DNA from: Nocardioides ungokensis
GTDB taxonomy: Bacteria > Actinomycetota > Actinomycetes > Propionibacteriales > Nocardioidaceae
Length of the DNA stretch: 64,000 nt
NCBI RefSeq assembly: GCF_013466985.1
Contig: NZ_CP059164.1
Coordinates: forward strand, 1,559,001 to 1,623,000
Direction: 5' to 3'
Shown here: positions 21,201 to 30,480 of the stretch, piece by piece
Layout of the letters: the number at the start of each line of letters is the position of its first letter
Numbering within the stretch: position 1 is the stretch's first letter
Translations under genes and position numbers: made by a program
Notes under the pieces: model-generated
Databases searched by the model: none
What the model was told of the DNA's origin: nothing
Seen by the model: only the letters and a program-made list of their open reading frames with translations

Positions 21201-21909
21201 CGCCCGGCAGCGCGCTGCTCACCTGGTCGACGTAGCGCCGCAGGATCGGCGAGAGGTAGGCGTCGACGATCGTCGTGTCTCCCCGGGACACCAGCTTCAT
21301 CAGCGGGCTGACCTCGTGGGACAGGGAGACCTGGGTGAAGCCGACCTCGCGGGCCAGCTCGCCGATGCGGAGCTCGTGCCCGGGGTTGCGGAAGGAGTGC
21401 ATGAGCACGACGGCCACGCTGCGGTAGCCGCTGGCGAAGGCCTCCTCGAGCCGGCGGCGCACCGGACCGGGCTCGAGGGGGGTGACCACCCGGCCCTCGT
21501 TGTCGAGTCGCTCGGTCGCCTCGATGACCAGCGAGTGCAGGAGGTCGGGGAGCTCGATGTGCCGCGCGAAGATGCGGGGGCGGTTCTGGTAGGCGATGCG
21601 GGACGCATCGGCGAAGCCCCGGGTGGTCACCAGCACCGTCGGCTCACCCGCGCGCTCCAGCAGCGCGTTGGTGGCGACCGTCGTCCCCATCTTCACCGCG
21701 GCGACGTCGTCGACGGGGATCGGTTCGCCGTCGGTGAGCCCCAGGATCTCGCGGATGCCGGCGATCGCGGCGTCGTCGTACCGCTTCGGGTTCTCCGAGA
21801 GCAGCTTGTGCGTCACCAGCGTCCCGTCCGCGCGCCGGGCCACGACGTCGGTGAACGTGCCGCCGCGGTCGATCCAGAACTCCCACGGGCCGGTGGTCGA
21901 CGCGGTCAT
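18268..21909 (-). CDS. fused hydantoinase/oxoprolinase (HyuA-HyuB), 5-oxoprolinase-like
   Basis: 1213 residues from ATG 21909, overlapping the SerA-like stop (ATGA). Residues 1-690 are the HyuA half with the ATPase elements [11 protein letters not shown] and [13 protein letters not shown]; the remainder is the HyuB half ([23 protein letters not shown]). One-chain fusions of this size are ATP-dependent 5-oxoprolinases (5-oxo-L-proline to glutamate) or close hydantoinase relatives, all cytoplasmic. The neighbouring SerA-like dehydrogenase and DHFR-fold reductase do not fix the substrate. An in-frame extension upstream to 22314 overlaps the previous gene and was rejected. Confidence 0.88.
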   Translation of the reverse strand: MTASTTGPWEFWIDRGGTFTDVVARRADGTLVTHKLLSENPKRYDDAAIAGIREILGLTDGEPIPVDDVAAVKMGTTVATNALLERAGEPTVLVTTRGFADASRIAYQNRPRIFARHIELPDLLHSLVIEATERLDNEGRVVTPLEPGPVRRRLEEAFASGYRSVAVVLMHSFRNPGHELRIGELAREVGFTQVSLSHEVSPLMKLVSRGDTTIVDAYLSPILRRYVDQVSSALPGVRCQFMRSSGGLTEAHHFRGKDAILSGPAGGIVGMARTSEAAGLTRVIGFDMGGTSTDVSHYAGELERQYDTQLAGVRVRAPMMSIHTVAAGGGSILQFDGQRYRVGPASAGADPGPTAYGRGGPLTVTDANVMLGRIQPAHFPAVFGDTGDEPLDTEAVRRSFEELAGTIGDGRTPEEVAAGFLRIAVNNMAEAIKKISVQRGHDVTRYTLATFGGAGGQHACAVADALGITQILIHPFAGVLSAYGMGLADVTATRESAVEAALSVLGTSGLDAALAPLVDDGMRELSDQGLAEERVGVTRRAHLKYAGTDTTVQVDCGDLDTMLAEFERLYQRRFSFLMPEREVVVEAVSVELTARTHSQPEEVAGAPRQGPPTPVSRVRMYTGAWTEVDLFRREELCAGDVVEGPAIIAEANATTVVDPGWQAGVTERDHLLVRRTVARPRSPGAATEVDPVLLELFNNLFMSVAEQMGERLLATASSVNIKERLDFSCALFDTEGRLIANAPHMPVHLGSMGESIKAVIEANAGEMRPGDAYVLNNPYRGGTHLPDITVVTPVFDDRDRVLFFVASRGHHADVGGVTPGSMPSFSRRVEEEGVLIDNALLTRDGRMRDAEMMAMLTGTEFPARSPHDNVADLRAQLAANEKGVAELHSLVEHFGLDVVLAYMAHVRENAAEAVRRVISVLDDGSYRYELDSGAVIEVAITVDRVARSAHVDFTGTSDQQPDNSNAPSSVTMAAILYVFRTLIDDEIPLNAGCLEPIEVTIPEGCLLAPRYPAAVVAGNVETSQAVTGALYAALGAQAEGSGTMNNLTFGNDRYQYYETVASGSGAGPGFDGTDVVQTHMTNSRLTDPEVLEWRFPVRVESYEIRLGSGGAGRHTGGCGGRRRLRFLEPMTVTLLSSHRRVAPYGLAGGAPGALGRQWIEHRDGTTRPVGGRDSVQVDAGDAFVIETPGGGGYGRAAARRPDESPPRRESDLT

Positions 21910-23123
21910 GCGTCCCCGGCGATCTCGGTCGCGGAGACCCCGAGCACGTCGGGCAGGGCGTCGAGGTCCGCGAGCAGGCCCTCGGGCACGGCGCCGGCGA
22001 CGTCGATGCTGGCGACCGCGGCCCCGCCACCGCGGAACACGCGGTTCTCCATGTGCTCGACGTTCAGGCTCGCGCGGCTCAGCCGGTCCAGCACGTGGGC
22101 GAGCACCCCCACCCGGTCGAGGTGCCGCACGGTGAGGGTCGCGGACCCGATCCGGCTCGGGGTCAGGTTGACGCAGTTGCGCGCCTCGCCCTCGACGAAG
22201 GCGTCGATGAGCTCCACCACCCCGGCGGCGATCGAGTCCTGGGCCTGCTGCGTGGAGGCCCCGATGTGGTGGGTGCCGACGACGCGCGGGTGCTGGGCCA
22301 GCGGCGAGGACCACTGCGCGGTGCCGGTGCCGGGTTCGTCGGCGTACACGTCCAGCCCGGCGCGCAGGTCGCGGTCGTCCAGCGCCCGCAGCAGCGCCTG
22401 CTCGTCGACCAGCTCGCCACGCGAGGTGTTCAGCAGGATCGAGCCGTGCCGCATCTGCCCGAGGAACTCCTGGTCGACCAGGCCGACCGTGTCGGGGGTC
22501 GACGGGAGGTGGAGCGAGACGATGTCGCAGCAGGGAAGCAGGTCTGCCAGCGAGTCGACCATGCCGATGCGCAGGTCCTCGGCGCGGGCCAGGACGTCCG
22601 GGTCACGGCCGGGCTTCGACAGCGTCCGGACGTCGATGCCGAAGGCCCGCGCACGCTGGGCCACCTCGAGCCCGATCGAGCCGAGTCCCAGGATGCCCAT
22701 GGTCGACCCGAGCAGTCCCTGGGCGCGGCTGTAGCCGCTCTTGTCCCAGCGCCCGGCCCGCAGGTCGGTGGCGTTGTCGACGATCCGTCGGTCGATGGCG
22801 AGCAGCAGGCCCAGGGCCAGCTCGGCCACCGCCGCGGCGTTGCGGCCCGGGAGGTTGGCGACCAGGATCCCCCGGGACGCTGCCGCCTCGGTGTCGATGG
22901 TGTTGGTGCCGGCACCCGCCCGGATCACCAGCGCCAGCCGGTCCGCGGCCTCGAAGACGTCGCGGCCCACCTTCGTGCTGCGCACCACCAGCGCGTCGAA
23001 GCCGTCGACCCTGGCCGCGAGGTCCCCGGCCCGGAGCGCGGGATCGACGACGCACACGTGTCCTCGCGACTCGAGCTCGGTGACAGTCGCCCCGCTGACC
23101 GCGTCGGCGAAGAGCACGCGCAT
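21906..23123 (-). CDS. D-3-phosphoglycerate dehydrogenase-type 2-hydroxyacid dehydrogenase with ACT domain
   Basis: 405 residues from ATG 23123. It has the NAD-binding motif [16 protein letters not shown], the catalytic Arg (LNTSRGELV), Glu (ADEPGTG) and His (GTHHIGAS), then a C-terminal ACT-type domain (about residues 330-405). The length and domain order match the ~410-residue SerA type. It would oxidise 3-phosphoglycerate for serine synthesis or a related hydroxyacid; because it is the first gene of an operon with an oxoprolinase, a catabolic relative is possible and no symbol is given. The start was placed at the first conserved residues MRVLFADA; the open frame extends further upstream without homology. 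Confidence 0.85.
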   Translation of the reverse strand: MRVLFADAVSGATVTELESRGHVCVVDPALRAGDLAARVDGFDALVVRSTKVGRDVFEAADRLALVIRAGAGTNTIDTEAAASRGILVANLPGRNAAAVAELALGLLLAIDRRIVDNATDLRAGRWDKSGYSRAQGLLGSTMGILGLGSIGLEVAQRARAFGIDVRTLSKPGRDPDVLARAEDLRIGMVDSLADLLPCCDIVSLHLPSTPDTVGLVDQEFLGQMRHGSILLNTSRGELVDEQALLRALDDRDLRAGLDVYADEPGTGTAQWSSPLAQHPRVVGTHHIGASTQQAQDSIAAGVVELIDAFVEGEARNCVNLTPSRIGSATLTVRHLDRVGVLAHVLDRLSRASLNVEHMENRVFRGGGAAVASIDVAGAVPEGLLADLDALPDVLGVSATEIAGDA

Positions 23124-23249
23124 GACGACCTCCCCTGAACGCTCGACCCCGCTCACGGTAGCCGCGAGCGACGTCCGGCGCGAGGCGTTGACGTGGTCGG
23201 CCCGCCGCGAGGATCGTGGCGGGTGCAGCGAAGCCAGGGCGGTGAGGCA

Positions 23250-24515
23250 GTGAACGACGCGGACGTGGCCGACGTCAGGCCGCAGCGGGTCGCCGTGGTC
23301 ATCGCCGGCGCGGGTGCCCGTGGCGGCTACGAGGCCGGGGTGCTCTCCGTGCTCCTGCCCCGCCTGGAGGCGGCCGGAGCGGTCCCGACCCTGCTCGTGG
23401 GCACCAGCGCCGGCGCGATCAACGCGGCCCTGTACGCCGCGGTGGCCGACCGGCCGGCCGCCGAGCAGGGCGAGCCCGTCCTCGACGTGTGGCGCGGCAT
23501 CCACACGACCGACGTGTTCCGGTCGCCGGTGCGCACCGGCCTGGGCACCACGGGCCGGTGGGCGGGTCAGCTGATCGGGATCCCCGGCGTACGCGTGACC
23601 AGCCTGCTGGACACGACCCCGCTGAAGCGGATGGCGCACCATGCCGCCGACTGGTCGCAGGTGCGCAGGAACGTCGACGACGGTCGGACGTCGCTGGCGG
23701 TGGTCACCACCTCCGGGCACGACAACCGCACCGTCGTCTTCGTGGACCGGGCCGGGGACCGGGATCTCCCGCCCTCCGACGACAGCCGTCCCATCGACTA
23801 CCGGCCGGCCGAGGTCGGACCGGCCCACGTGCTGGCGTCCGCGGCGATCCCGGTCGCGTTCCCACCGGTGCGGGTGCCCACCGAGGACGGAGCGCCCGGA
23901 GGCTGGTACCTCGACGGCGGGGTCCGGCTGAACACGCCCCTGAAGCCTGCGCTGGCGCTGGGCGCGGACGCCGTGGTGATCGTGGCGACCCATCCGGCGT
24001 TCGACGCCGCGCCCGGCATCGCGCACACGGGGGAGAGCCGGCCGCCCGACGTCGACGACACGGTCGTGCGGGTCATGGACGCAGCCCTGGTGGACCGAAT
24101 GGTCGAGGACGTCAACACGTTGGCGAAGATGAACGTGCTGGTCGCCGCCGCGCACCGCCCGGGCGCCGCGGACGAGCCCGGCACCGGCCACGCAGTGGTG
24201 CCGTTCCTGGCGATCGGTCCTCCCGAGCGGGGCACCCTCGGACTGCTCGCCGCCGAGATCTTCGACGACCGGCAGGGCGGCGCCCTGGGCGGCCTGCTGC
24301 GGCTCGCGCGCGACCCGGACATGCGCCTGCTCGGCCGTCTGCTGCACGGCGACGGGAGCCGGCGTGGCGACCTGCTGAGCTACCTCTTCTTCGACCCGGA
24401 GTTCATGGAGGCCTCGATCGAATGCGGCAGGCGGGACGCTGAGGCGGCGTTCGCGGGGGTGCCGTCCGGCCGGGTGCCCTGGCAGATCGGGCCCCCGACG
24501 ACCGGCCCGCGCTGA
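23250..24515 (+). CDS. patatin-like phospholipase
   Basis: 421 residues from GTG 23250. It shows the oxyanion-hole glycines (GAGARGGYEAGVL), the nucleophile elbow GTSAG at about residues 60-64 and the catalytic Asp in DGGVRLNTP, the full Ser-Asp dyad of patatin/RssA-type lipid hydrolases. No signal peptide, so it acts in the cytoplasm or at the inner membrane face. It is divergent from the serA-type operon; the next gene starts about 110 bp later and is probably separate. Confidence 0.88.
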   Translation: MNDADVADVRPQRVAVVIAGAGARGGYEAGVLSVLLPRLEAAGAVPTLLVGTSAGAINAALYAAVADRPAAEQGEPVLDVWRGIHTTDVFRSPVRTGLGTTGRWAGQLIGIPGVRVTSLLDTTPLKRMAHHAADWSQVRRNVDDGRTSLAVVTTSGHDNRTVVFVDRAGDRDLPPSDDSRPIDYRPAEVGPAHVLASAAIPVAFPPVRVPTEDGAPGGWYLDGGVRLNTPLKPALALGADAVVIVATHPAFDAAPGIAHTGESRPPDVDDTVVRVMDAALVDRMVEDVNTLAKMNVLVAAAHRPGAADEPGTGHAVVPFLAIGPPERGTLGLLAAEIFDDRQGGALGGLLRLARDPDMRLLGRLLHGDGSRRGDLLSYLFFDPEFMEASIECGRRDAEAAFAGVPSGRVPWQIGPPTTGPR

Positions 24516-24626
24516 CGGGTTGGCCCGACCGGGCTGGCACGTCCGGGTCATTGACCAGTCCCTCCCGCGCGGAGATGGTGGGGGAGGGGCGTTGCCGCAC
24601 TGTTGTCGGGTGAAGGGGGCGGCGCA

Positions 24627-25115
24627 GTGAGCGAGGGTCTCGCGGTCTTCTTCGACATCGGGGACACGTTGGCGAGCCCGGTCGTCGCGGGAGGGCGGCT
24701 CACCGGTCTGGACGTCTACCCCTTCGTCCCCGACGTCCTGGCCCGGCTGCGGGAGGCAGCGGCCGACCACGCCGGGGTGCGGGTGGGCCTGCTGTCCAAC
24801 ACCGGTGACGCCAGCGCCGCCGCGATGGAAGACCTGCTCGACGGTGCGGGGCTGCTGGCCCTCGTCGACGCCGGCCTGTGCCTCTTCAGCTCGGTGGAGG
24901 GCCTGGACAAGACGAACCCCGCCTTCTTCGCCCGCGCGCACGAGCGAGCGGGCCTGCCGCCGGACCGGTGCGTGTACGTCGGCGAGGACGCGGCCGAGCG
25001 GGCCGTGGGGGCCTCGGCCGGGCTGCGGGTCTCGCCGCACCCGTTGCACGCGCTTCACCTGGTCGAGCAGGAGCTCGGCACGGACCACCACGAGGGAGCA
25101 CGCCATGTCACCTGA
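24627..25115 (+). CDS. HAD-superfamily phosphatase-like protein
   Basis: 162 residues from GTG 24627. HAD motif I is FFDIGDTL, motif II LLSNTGD, motif III the Lys of LDKTNPAFF, and motif IV the acidic YVGEDAAER. The cap is very short. It overlaps the next gene, an M4 protease, by 11 bp, so the two are translated together. The substrate is unknown; the overlap suggests a function linked to the protease, which is inference. Confidence 0.8.
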   Translation: MSEGLAVFFDIGDTLASPVVAGGRLTGLDVYPFVPDVLARLREAAADHAGVRVGLLSNTGDASAAAMEDLLDGAGLLALVDAGLCLFSSVEGLDKTNPAFFARAHERAGLPPDRCVYVGEDAAERAVGASAGLRVSPHPLHALHLVEQELGTDHHEGARHVT

Positions 25116-26799
25116 GCACGACGCAGGAAACGGACTGACCACCTTCTCCGCACACGCCTTCGAGGAGTCCTCCGCCCCGGCGCTGGACCGGCTGCAGGAG
25201 GAGCGCGCCGCCTCGCCCGGGCTCACGGTGACGGGGGAGGGCGACCTGGACCCGGAGTCGGCGGCCCGGCGGTTCCTGAGCCAGGCGCTGGCGAGCGCCG
25301 CGATGCCCTCGCTCACCGCCCCCGTCGCGAACGGGACCAGCAGCGAGTTCCGCACGATCAGCACCGAGACGGTCCCGCTGACGGGGACGCGCACGGTGAA
25401 GTTCCGCCAGACCCTGCACGACATCCCGGTCTACGGCTCGCTGGTGACGGTCGAGCTCGACGAGGCCAACCAGCTCATCGGGATCGACTCCGCCCTCGGC
25501 CAGCCCGACGGCGTCGACCCGGTCGCCTCGGTCTCTCCGGCCCAGGCCGTCGAGGCGGCCCGAGCGGCTCCGGACGGCTACGCGCCGACGGTCGAGGGCG
25601 TCGTACCCCGGCTGAACTTCTACTACGACGCCGCCGCGTCGCAGTGGCGCCTGGTCTACATCCTCGAGGACGTGCCGGTGCGGCTGGACCGGGGTGCGGA
25701 GCCGGAGGCGGACCGCGCGAGCACGCTCGAGCCACCCCGGTTCGTCGACTACGTGGTCGACGCGCACGACGGCTCGGTCGTGGTGGTGCTGCCGCGCACC
25801 CCCAGCATGACCGACGTGGAGCAGACGGCCACCGACTCGTTCGGTGTGCCGCGCACCTTCCTCGCCTCCAGCGAGGGCGGGCACCTCGTCCTGCGCGACC
25901 CGATCCACAACGTCGAGACCTACGACTTCGGCTTCGGCGATCCCTCGGTCAACGGTGCCAGCCTCCCGGGCGACCTGGTGGTGAACCCGCCGGACTGGAC
26001 ACCTGGCGCCGTGAGCTCCCACGCGAACGCGGTGGCCGTCTCGGACTTCATGCACACCGTGCTGATGCGCAACAACATCGACGACCGCGGCGGACTGATG
26101 GCGTCGAGCATCAACTGCGTCGTCGCCGACGACAGCCCCGGTCCCCACCAGTGGGTGAACGCCTTCTGGAACGGCCAGCAGATGGTCTACGGCCAGGTGC
26201 TGCGCCCTGACGGGCTGAGGTCGCTCTCGGCGAACCTCGACGTGGTGGCGCACGAGATGTTCCACGGAGTCACCGACTCGACCTCGCGGCTGGAGTACGC
26301 CTTCCAGTCCGGGGCCCTCAACGAGTCCTACTCCGACATCTTCGGGACGATCGTCGCCAACCGGGGCAACGACGACCCGCGCACCTGGGACTGGCTGCTC
26401 GGGGAGAAGCTGCTGCCGGGGGACAAGCCCTTCCGCGACCTGTCGGACCCGCCCAAGTTCGGCCAGCCCGACAACATGCACGACTTCCGGGTGCTGCCCA
26501 ATACGAGGGCCGGCGACTTCGGCGGTGTCCACACCAACAGCGGCATCCCCAACAAGGCCGCCTTCAACCTGCTCACGGCTGAGGACTCGAACGGGGCACT
26601 CGCGCTCACGGTGGCGGAGGTGGCCGCCGTCCACTACCTGGCCCTGACCCAGCGCCTGTCCCGCACCTCCCAGTTCATCGACAGCCGGCGGGCCACGGTC
26701 GCCAGCGCCCGCACCCTCTTCCGCAACCTTCCTCCCGACCAGCTGGCCGCCAAGGTCGCTGTTGTGGAGGGGGCGTTCGACGCGGTCGGGATCGTCTGA
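25105..26799 (+). CDS. M4-family (thermolysin-like) metallopeptidase without signal peptide
   Basis: 564 residues from ATG 25105. The N-terminal part (about 70-200) reads as an FTP/PepSY-type propeptide (TVKFRQTLHDIPVYGS). The catalytic domain has the zinc motif HEMFH at residues 383-387, the third ligand Glu in GALNESYSD at about 407, and the transition-state His in GGVHTNSGIPN. No signal peptide or N-terminal hydrophobic stretch is visible, unlike secreted thermolysins; the protealysin branch of M4 is also leaderless. No emfourin-type inhibitor gene is seen next to it. It overlaps the HAD gene upstream. Confidence 0.88.
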   Translation: MSPEHDAGNGLTTFSAHAFEESSAPALDRLQEERAASPGLTVTGEGDLDPESAARRFLSQALASAAMPSLTAPVANGTSSEFRTISTETVPLTGTRTVKFRQTLHDIPVYGSLVTVELDEANQLIGIDSALGQPDGVDPVASVSPAQAVEAARAAPDGYAPTVEGVVPRLNFYYDAAASQWRLVYILEDVPVRLDRGAEPEADRASTLEPPRFVDYVVDAHDGSVVVVLPRTPSMTDVEQTATDSFGVPRTFLASSEGGHLVLRDPIHNVETYDFGFGDPSVNGASLPGDLVVNPPDWTPGAVSSHANAVAVSDFMHTVLMRNNIDDRGGLMASSINCVVADDSPGPHQWVNAFWNGQQMVYGQVLRPDGLRSLSANLDVVAHEMFHGVTDSTSRLEYAFQSGALNESYSDIFGTIVANRGNDDPRTWDWLLGEKLLPGDKPFRDLSDPPKFGQPDNMHDFRVLPNTRAGDFGGVHTNSGIPNKAAFNLLTAEDSNGALALTVAEVAAVHYLALTQRLSRTSQFIDSRRATVASARTLFRNLPPDQLAAKVAVVEGAFDAVGIV

Positions 26800-26827
26800 G
26801 GCGGGTCGTTGCTCGCGGGTCCCCTCT

Positions 26828-26864
26828 GGTGGTTGAGGTGCGAGCGTCAGCGAGCCTCGAAACC
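26828..26864. repeat. imperfect palindromic intergenic repeat (REP-like)
   Basis: A 37-bp element beginning GGTGGTTGAGGTGCGAG and ending CGAGCCTCGAAACC forms an imperfect hairpin. From memory, very similar elements are scattered through intergenic regions of Nocardioides-type genomes. It lies between the M4 gene and the DUF222 gene. Only one copy is in this window. The rest of the 298-bp gap (26800-27097) shows no gene. Confidence 0.5.
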
Positions 26865-27097
26865 CCCGCAGCCCAGGCAGGGGCTTGATGTCTTCGGCTT
26901 GCGGGCCGTGGGTGGTTGCGGTCCTTGGCAGCTACGCGGGGGCGCCGCTTGGGTTGCGGTGCTTCCCGGGCTGCGGGCCGGCGGTCCTTGGCCGACCATC
27001 GGCAATGTCTCGAACATGTGATCGATTCGTTACCTCTCGGTGGATAACCGCAGGTCAGCGGCCCCTGACTGTCGGTGGCCTCTGGTTGAGTTGGGTC

Positions 27098-28397
27098 ATG
27101 GAGCAGCCCACCGGTACGCCGACCACCCCCGCCGGGGTGTCGCTGCCGCGAACGCTGGTCTCGGACCTGGACGAGACGATGTGGGTCGCGAAGACGTCGG
27201 AGGAGCTGGTCGAGGCGGTGGTGGTCGCCGAGCGACTCCGCGCCCACCTCGCCGCCCTGGAAGCCGCGGTGGTGGCCGAGGTGCACGCCCGCGGGGTCGC
27301 CAAGCAGGAGTTGGCGTGGGGGTCGACCGCGGAGTGGTTCACCCACCTGGCCGGCACCCACCGCGGCACCGGCCACCAGACCATCCGGCACGCCGACACC
27401 CTGGTCACGAGCGTGCGACCCACGCCGCGATGGTCGCGGGCGGGTCTCACCCGAGCAGGCGCGGTGATCGTGACGCGGTCGACAGGCTCCCCACCGACCC
27501 CGGGCGGCGACGGGGAGGCGTTCCTCCTCGATGCCGCGACCCGCCTGAACGCGACCGACCTGGCCAAGGCCGCCCGCACCTGGTCGAGGTCGCCGACCCC
27601 GACGCCGCCGAACGCAAGACCGAGAAGGAGCTGGACCGGCAGGACCGGGCCGCCCACCACCACCGGTCCTCCTGGCGATCGTCGAGGACGGGCCGGCGGC
27701 ATCCGGCTCCGCGGGCGGCACCGTCGAGGACGCCGCCGCGATCAAGGCCGCCCTCCTCCCGCTCACCAAGCCGCGCCCTCGACCCGCGGTCCGGACGGCG
27801 ACCAGCTGACCGACCCCGGGACCACGGCGCCCGGCTGTGGGACGCGCTGGTCGAGACCTGCCGGCACGCCCTGACCACCGACCTGCCACCCGACTGCCAC
27901 GGCGCCCGGCCCCGGATCGCGGTCACCACCAGCCTCGAGGCCCTCCGGCAGAAGATCGACTGGGCCACCCTCGGCACCGACCTCCCCAGTCGACGACGGG
28001 TGGAGCTCACCCCCGTCGTCCGGCGGATGGCCTGCGACGCCGACCTCATCCCCATCGTCCTCGGCACCCAGGCGAGGTGTTGGACGTCGGCCGCACCAGC
28101 CGACTGGTCACCCCGGCGATCTGGCGGGCCCTGGTCTGCCGCGACCGGCACTGCGCCTTCCCCGGCTGCACCCGACCCCCGGTGATGGGCCACGCCCACC
28201 ACATCGTCCACTGGGCCGACCACGGAGACCAGCCTGGACAACCTGGTGCTGCTCTGCGGCACCACCACCGCACCATCCACCACACCCCCTGGCAGGTCCG
28301 GCTCAACCCGACCGACGGAAGGCCCGAGTTCCTCCCACCCGAGAGACCCGGAGCACCACCACCCACCTGGATCCGAAGCAGGAGCCGGCGGGAGTGA
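27098..28397 (+). CDS. DUF222 / HNH endonuclease (13E12 repeat family), multiply frameshifted
   Basis: ATG 27098. The N-terminal DUF222 domain (ELVEAVVVAERLRAHLAALEAAVVAEVHAR) is followed by a C-terminal HNH nuclease: CRDRHCAFPGC...HAHHIVHWADHG...LDNLVLLCG, with the final HHHRTIHH. At least five frame changes lie between about 27586 and 28257; the first is cured by one G in ACCTGGTCGAG and the last two flank LVLLCG. All pieces remain conserved, so this could be an error-laden copy of an intact gene of about 430 residues. The family is present in many copies in actinobacteria and may be mobile; its biological role is not known. Confidence 0.8.
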
Positions 28398-28432
28398 CGC
28401 GACCGCAGGAGGGCGACCGCTGGAATGAGGCC

Positions 28433-28543
28433 ATGCCCCTCGAGACACTAGGACCCCGTTCGGACGAGGACCTGGCGCTCGCAGCGCTCGAGTGGCTGGC
28501 GGCCGCGGCCCCGCCCGCAGCGGAGGGGAGAGCGGCAGCGTGA
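28433..28543 (+). CDS. possible small ORF, 36 residues
   Basis: ATG 28433 to TGA 28543 encodes an acidic, Leu/Ala-rich peptide (MPLETLGPRSDEDLALAALE at its start) in the gap between the DUF222 gene and the convergent SulP gene. There is no strong RBS and no homology that I recognise. It is the only open frame of note in this gap. Confidence 0.2.
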   Translation: MPLETLGPRSDEDLALAALEWLAAAAPPAAEGRAAA

Positions 28544-28562
28544 GCGGGACCCAGACCCTGGC

Positions 28563-30392
28563 TCAGGACGGTTCCTCGTCCGGGGGCGCGGGGCCGGGGT
28601 GGTGGGCCACGATGTGCTCCTCCACGTCGGCGTCGAGCAGCTCGTCGTCGAACAGCCCGCCCTCCTGTGCCGGGACGTCCCTCAGGCCGTGGCTGCGTCG
28701 CGCCTCTCGCACCGCCTGCGAGATGCTGTGCCACAGGTGGTCGTCGCCGAGGTCCGCGAACAGGCCGGAGCGCCGCAACGCCCCGCGGACCGGCCACATC
28801 ACGCGGGCGAGGTAGAGGTCGACGCCCCGCTCGCGCAGGTTCGCCAGCAGGTCCGCCAGCGCGTCGGCGCTGGTCGTGTCCATCTGGTTGGTGGCCTCCA
28901 GGTCGAGGACCAGCGCGCGGGTGCTCGGTACGGACGCCACCAGGGCGAGGACGCGGTCGTGGACCGGCGCAGCCGTGACCCAGAAGATCGGCACGTCGAT
29001 GCGGAGCACCATCACCCCGGGGTACGTCGGTCGCTCGGGGTGGTCGCGCAGGCTGCCCCACGCGGCCTTCTCGTCAGGCACCTTGCCCATCATCTCGACG
29101 TCGACCCGGCTGGAGCGGAACACCAGCCCCAGCACCGATCCGGCGACGGCGAGCAGCAGGCCGTCGAGCGGACCGAGGGCGAGCACGCCCACGGCGGCGA
29201 CGACCGCGGCGACGATGTCGTTGCGACGCACCCGGGCGTAGCGACCGAGGGCCGGGAAGTCCATCAGCTTCCACACGGCGTTGACCACGATCGCGCTCAG
29301 CACCGCACGTGGGAGCACCGAGAGGGCGGGTGCGATCGCGACGATCACGACGATGGCCAGCACCGCCGCGGCCAGTCCGGCCACTTGCGTGCGTCCCCGT
29401 GCATCGCTGACCGCCGCGGTCTTGGAGAGGCTGCCGGCCACGCCGAGCCCACCGAAGAGTCCGCACGCGACGTTGGCCGCGCCGGAGGCGACGAGCTCCT
29501 GGTCCGCGTCGATCCGGTAGCCGCCCCGAGAGGCGAAGAGGCGGGCGGCGCTGAGGCCTTCCGCGAGGCCCACCAGGGCCAGCGCCGCCCCCGCGGTGAA
29601 GAGCCTGGTCAGGTCGCCCGAGTCGACGGTGGGCACGCCTGGTGTCGGCAGTCCGCGAGGCACCGTACCCACGACCTCGACCCCCCGGGACTCGAGATCC
29701 AGGGCGGCCGACGTGGCCAGACCCGCGAGCAGCACCAGCAACCCCCACGGCACCTTCGGAGCCAACCAGCCGCCGCCGAAGAGGATCGCCAGTGACACCG
29801 CCGACACCACCACGGTGGTCAGGTCGGCGTCGCCGTGGCCGAGGCTCGACCCCAGGGCACCCACACGTTCGACCACCCGGCCCTCCGGCGTCGGAACCCC
29901 CAGCAGGTGGGGCACCTCGTTGAGGATGACCAGCAGGCACAGGCCGAGGACGAAGCCGGTGACGATCGGCTTGGACAGGAACTCGGCCATCCAGCCGATC
30001 CGCAGGAAGCCGGCCACGACGAGCACCAGCCCCGAGCCGAGCGCCAGCGCGGCCGTGTACGACGCCGCCTGCGACGTGCCCGCGACCCCGAAGCTGGCCA
30101 GGAACGACCCGGACAGGACGGACACGGTCGAGACCGGCCCCACGACCAGCTGGCGGGACGAGCCGAACACGGCGTACGCCACGAGCGCCACCGGGACCGC
30201 GTAGAGGCCCACCTGGACCGGCGCGCCCGCGATCGACGCGTAGCCGAGCGCCTGTGGCACGGCCAGCGCCGCCACGACGGCCCCTGCGACGAGGTCCCCG
30301 CGCAGCCACGCAGGCCGGTAGAGCGGCAGCCAGGCGACGATCGGGATCCGGCGCCAGCGCTGCTCCGAGAGTGCCTGCGTGCCGTCGCTCAT
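28563..30392 (-). CDS. SulP-family anion transporter with STAS domain
   Basis: 609 residues from ATG 30392. It begins with the SulP N-terminal signature (LPLYRPAWLRGDLVAGAVVAAL, split here as LPLYRPAW then RGDLVAGAVVAAL), has 10-14 hydrophobic segments through about residue 440, and ends with a cytoplasmic STAS domain (about 460-570; RALVLDLEATNQMDTTSADAL, with the conserved Asp/Thr/Ser region). SulP proteins carry sulfate, bicarbonate or dicarboxylates. No carbonic anhydrase or sulfate-assimilation gene is adjacent, so the ion is open. The acidic, His-containing tail (DADVEEHIVAHHPG) is unusual but short. Confidence 0.9.
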   Translation of the reverse strand: MSDGTQALSEQRWRRIPIVAWLPLYRPAWLRGDLVAGAVVAALAVPQALGYASIAGAPVQVGLYAVPVALVAYAVFGSSRQLVVGPVSTVSVLSGSFLASFGVAGTSQAASYTAALALGSGLVLVVAGFLRIGWMAEFLSKPIVTGFVLGLCLLVILNEVPHLLGVPTPEGRVVERVGALGSSLGHGDADLTTVVVSAVSLAILFGGGWLAPKVPWGLLVLLAGLATSAALDLESRGVEVVGTVPRGLPTPGVPTVDSGDLTRLFTAGAALALVGLAEGLSAARLFASRGGYRIDADQELVASGAANVACGLFGGLGVAGSLSKTAAVSDARGRTQVAGLAAAVLAIVVIVAIAPALSVLPRAVLSAIVVNAVWKLMDFPALGRYARVRRNDIVAAVVAAVGVLALGPLDGLLLAVAGSVLGLVFRSSRVDVEMMGKVPDEKAAWGSLRDHPERPTYPGVMVLRIDVPIFWVTAAPVHDRVLALVASVPSTRALVLDLEATNQMDTTSADALADLLANLRERGVDLYLARVMWPVRGALRRSGLFADLGDDHLWHSISQAVREARRSHGLRDVPAQEGGLFDDELLDADVEEHIVAHHPGPAPPDEEPS

Positions 30393-30480
30393 CCGGTCCA
30401 CCTGTTCCGCCTCGTGCCGGAACGCTATCGGGACCACGGGGCCGCGCGACTCGTCTGCCGAGGGGAGATCTGCCGGACGG

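Noticed and set aside
21910..22314. N-terminal extension of the oxoprolinase by 135 residues
   Set aside because: It overlaps the SerA-like coding region and lacks homology; the ATG at 21909 has an ATGA overlap and starts just before the conserved motif.
18427..22734. Long plus-strand open frames opposite the oxoprolinase and SerA-like genes
   Set aside because: They are shadow frames with biased Arg/Gly/Asp/His composition and no motifs.
23124..25424. Upstream continuation of the SerA-like frame
   Set aside because: It is antisense to the patatin and HAD genes; the dehydrogenase domain begins at ATG 23123.
27098..28397. DUF222-HNH gene as a true pseudogene
   Set aside because: All domains stay conserved across the breaks and the breaks match the indel pattern of housekeeping genes such as katG.
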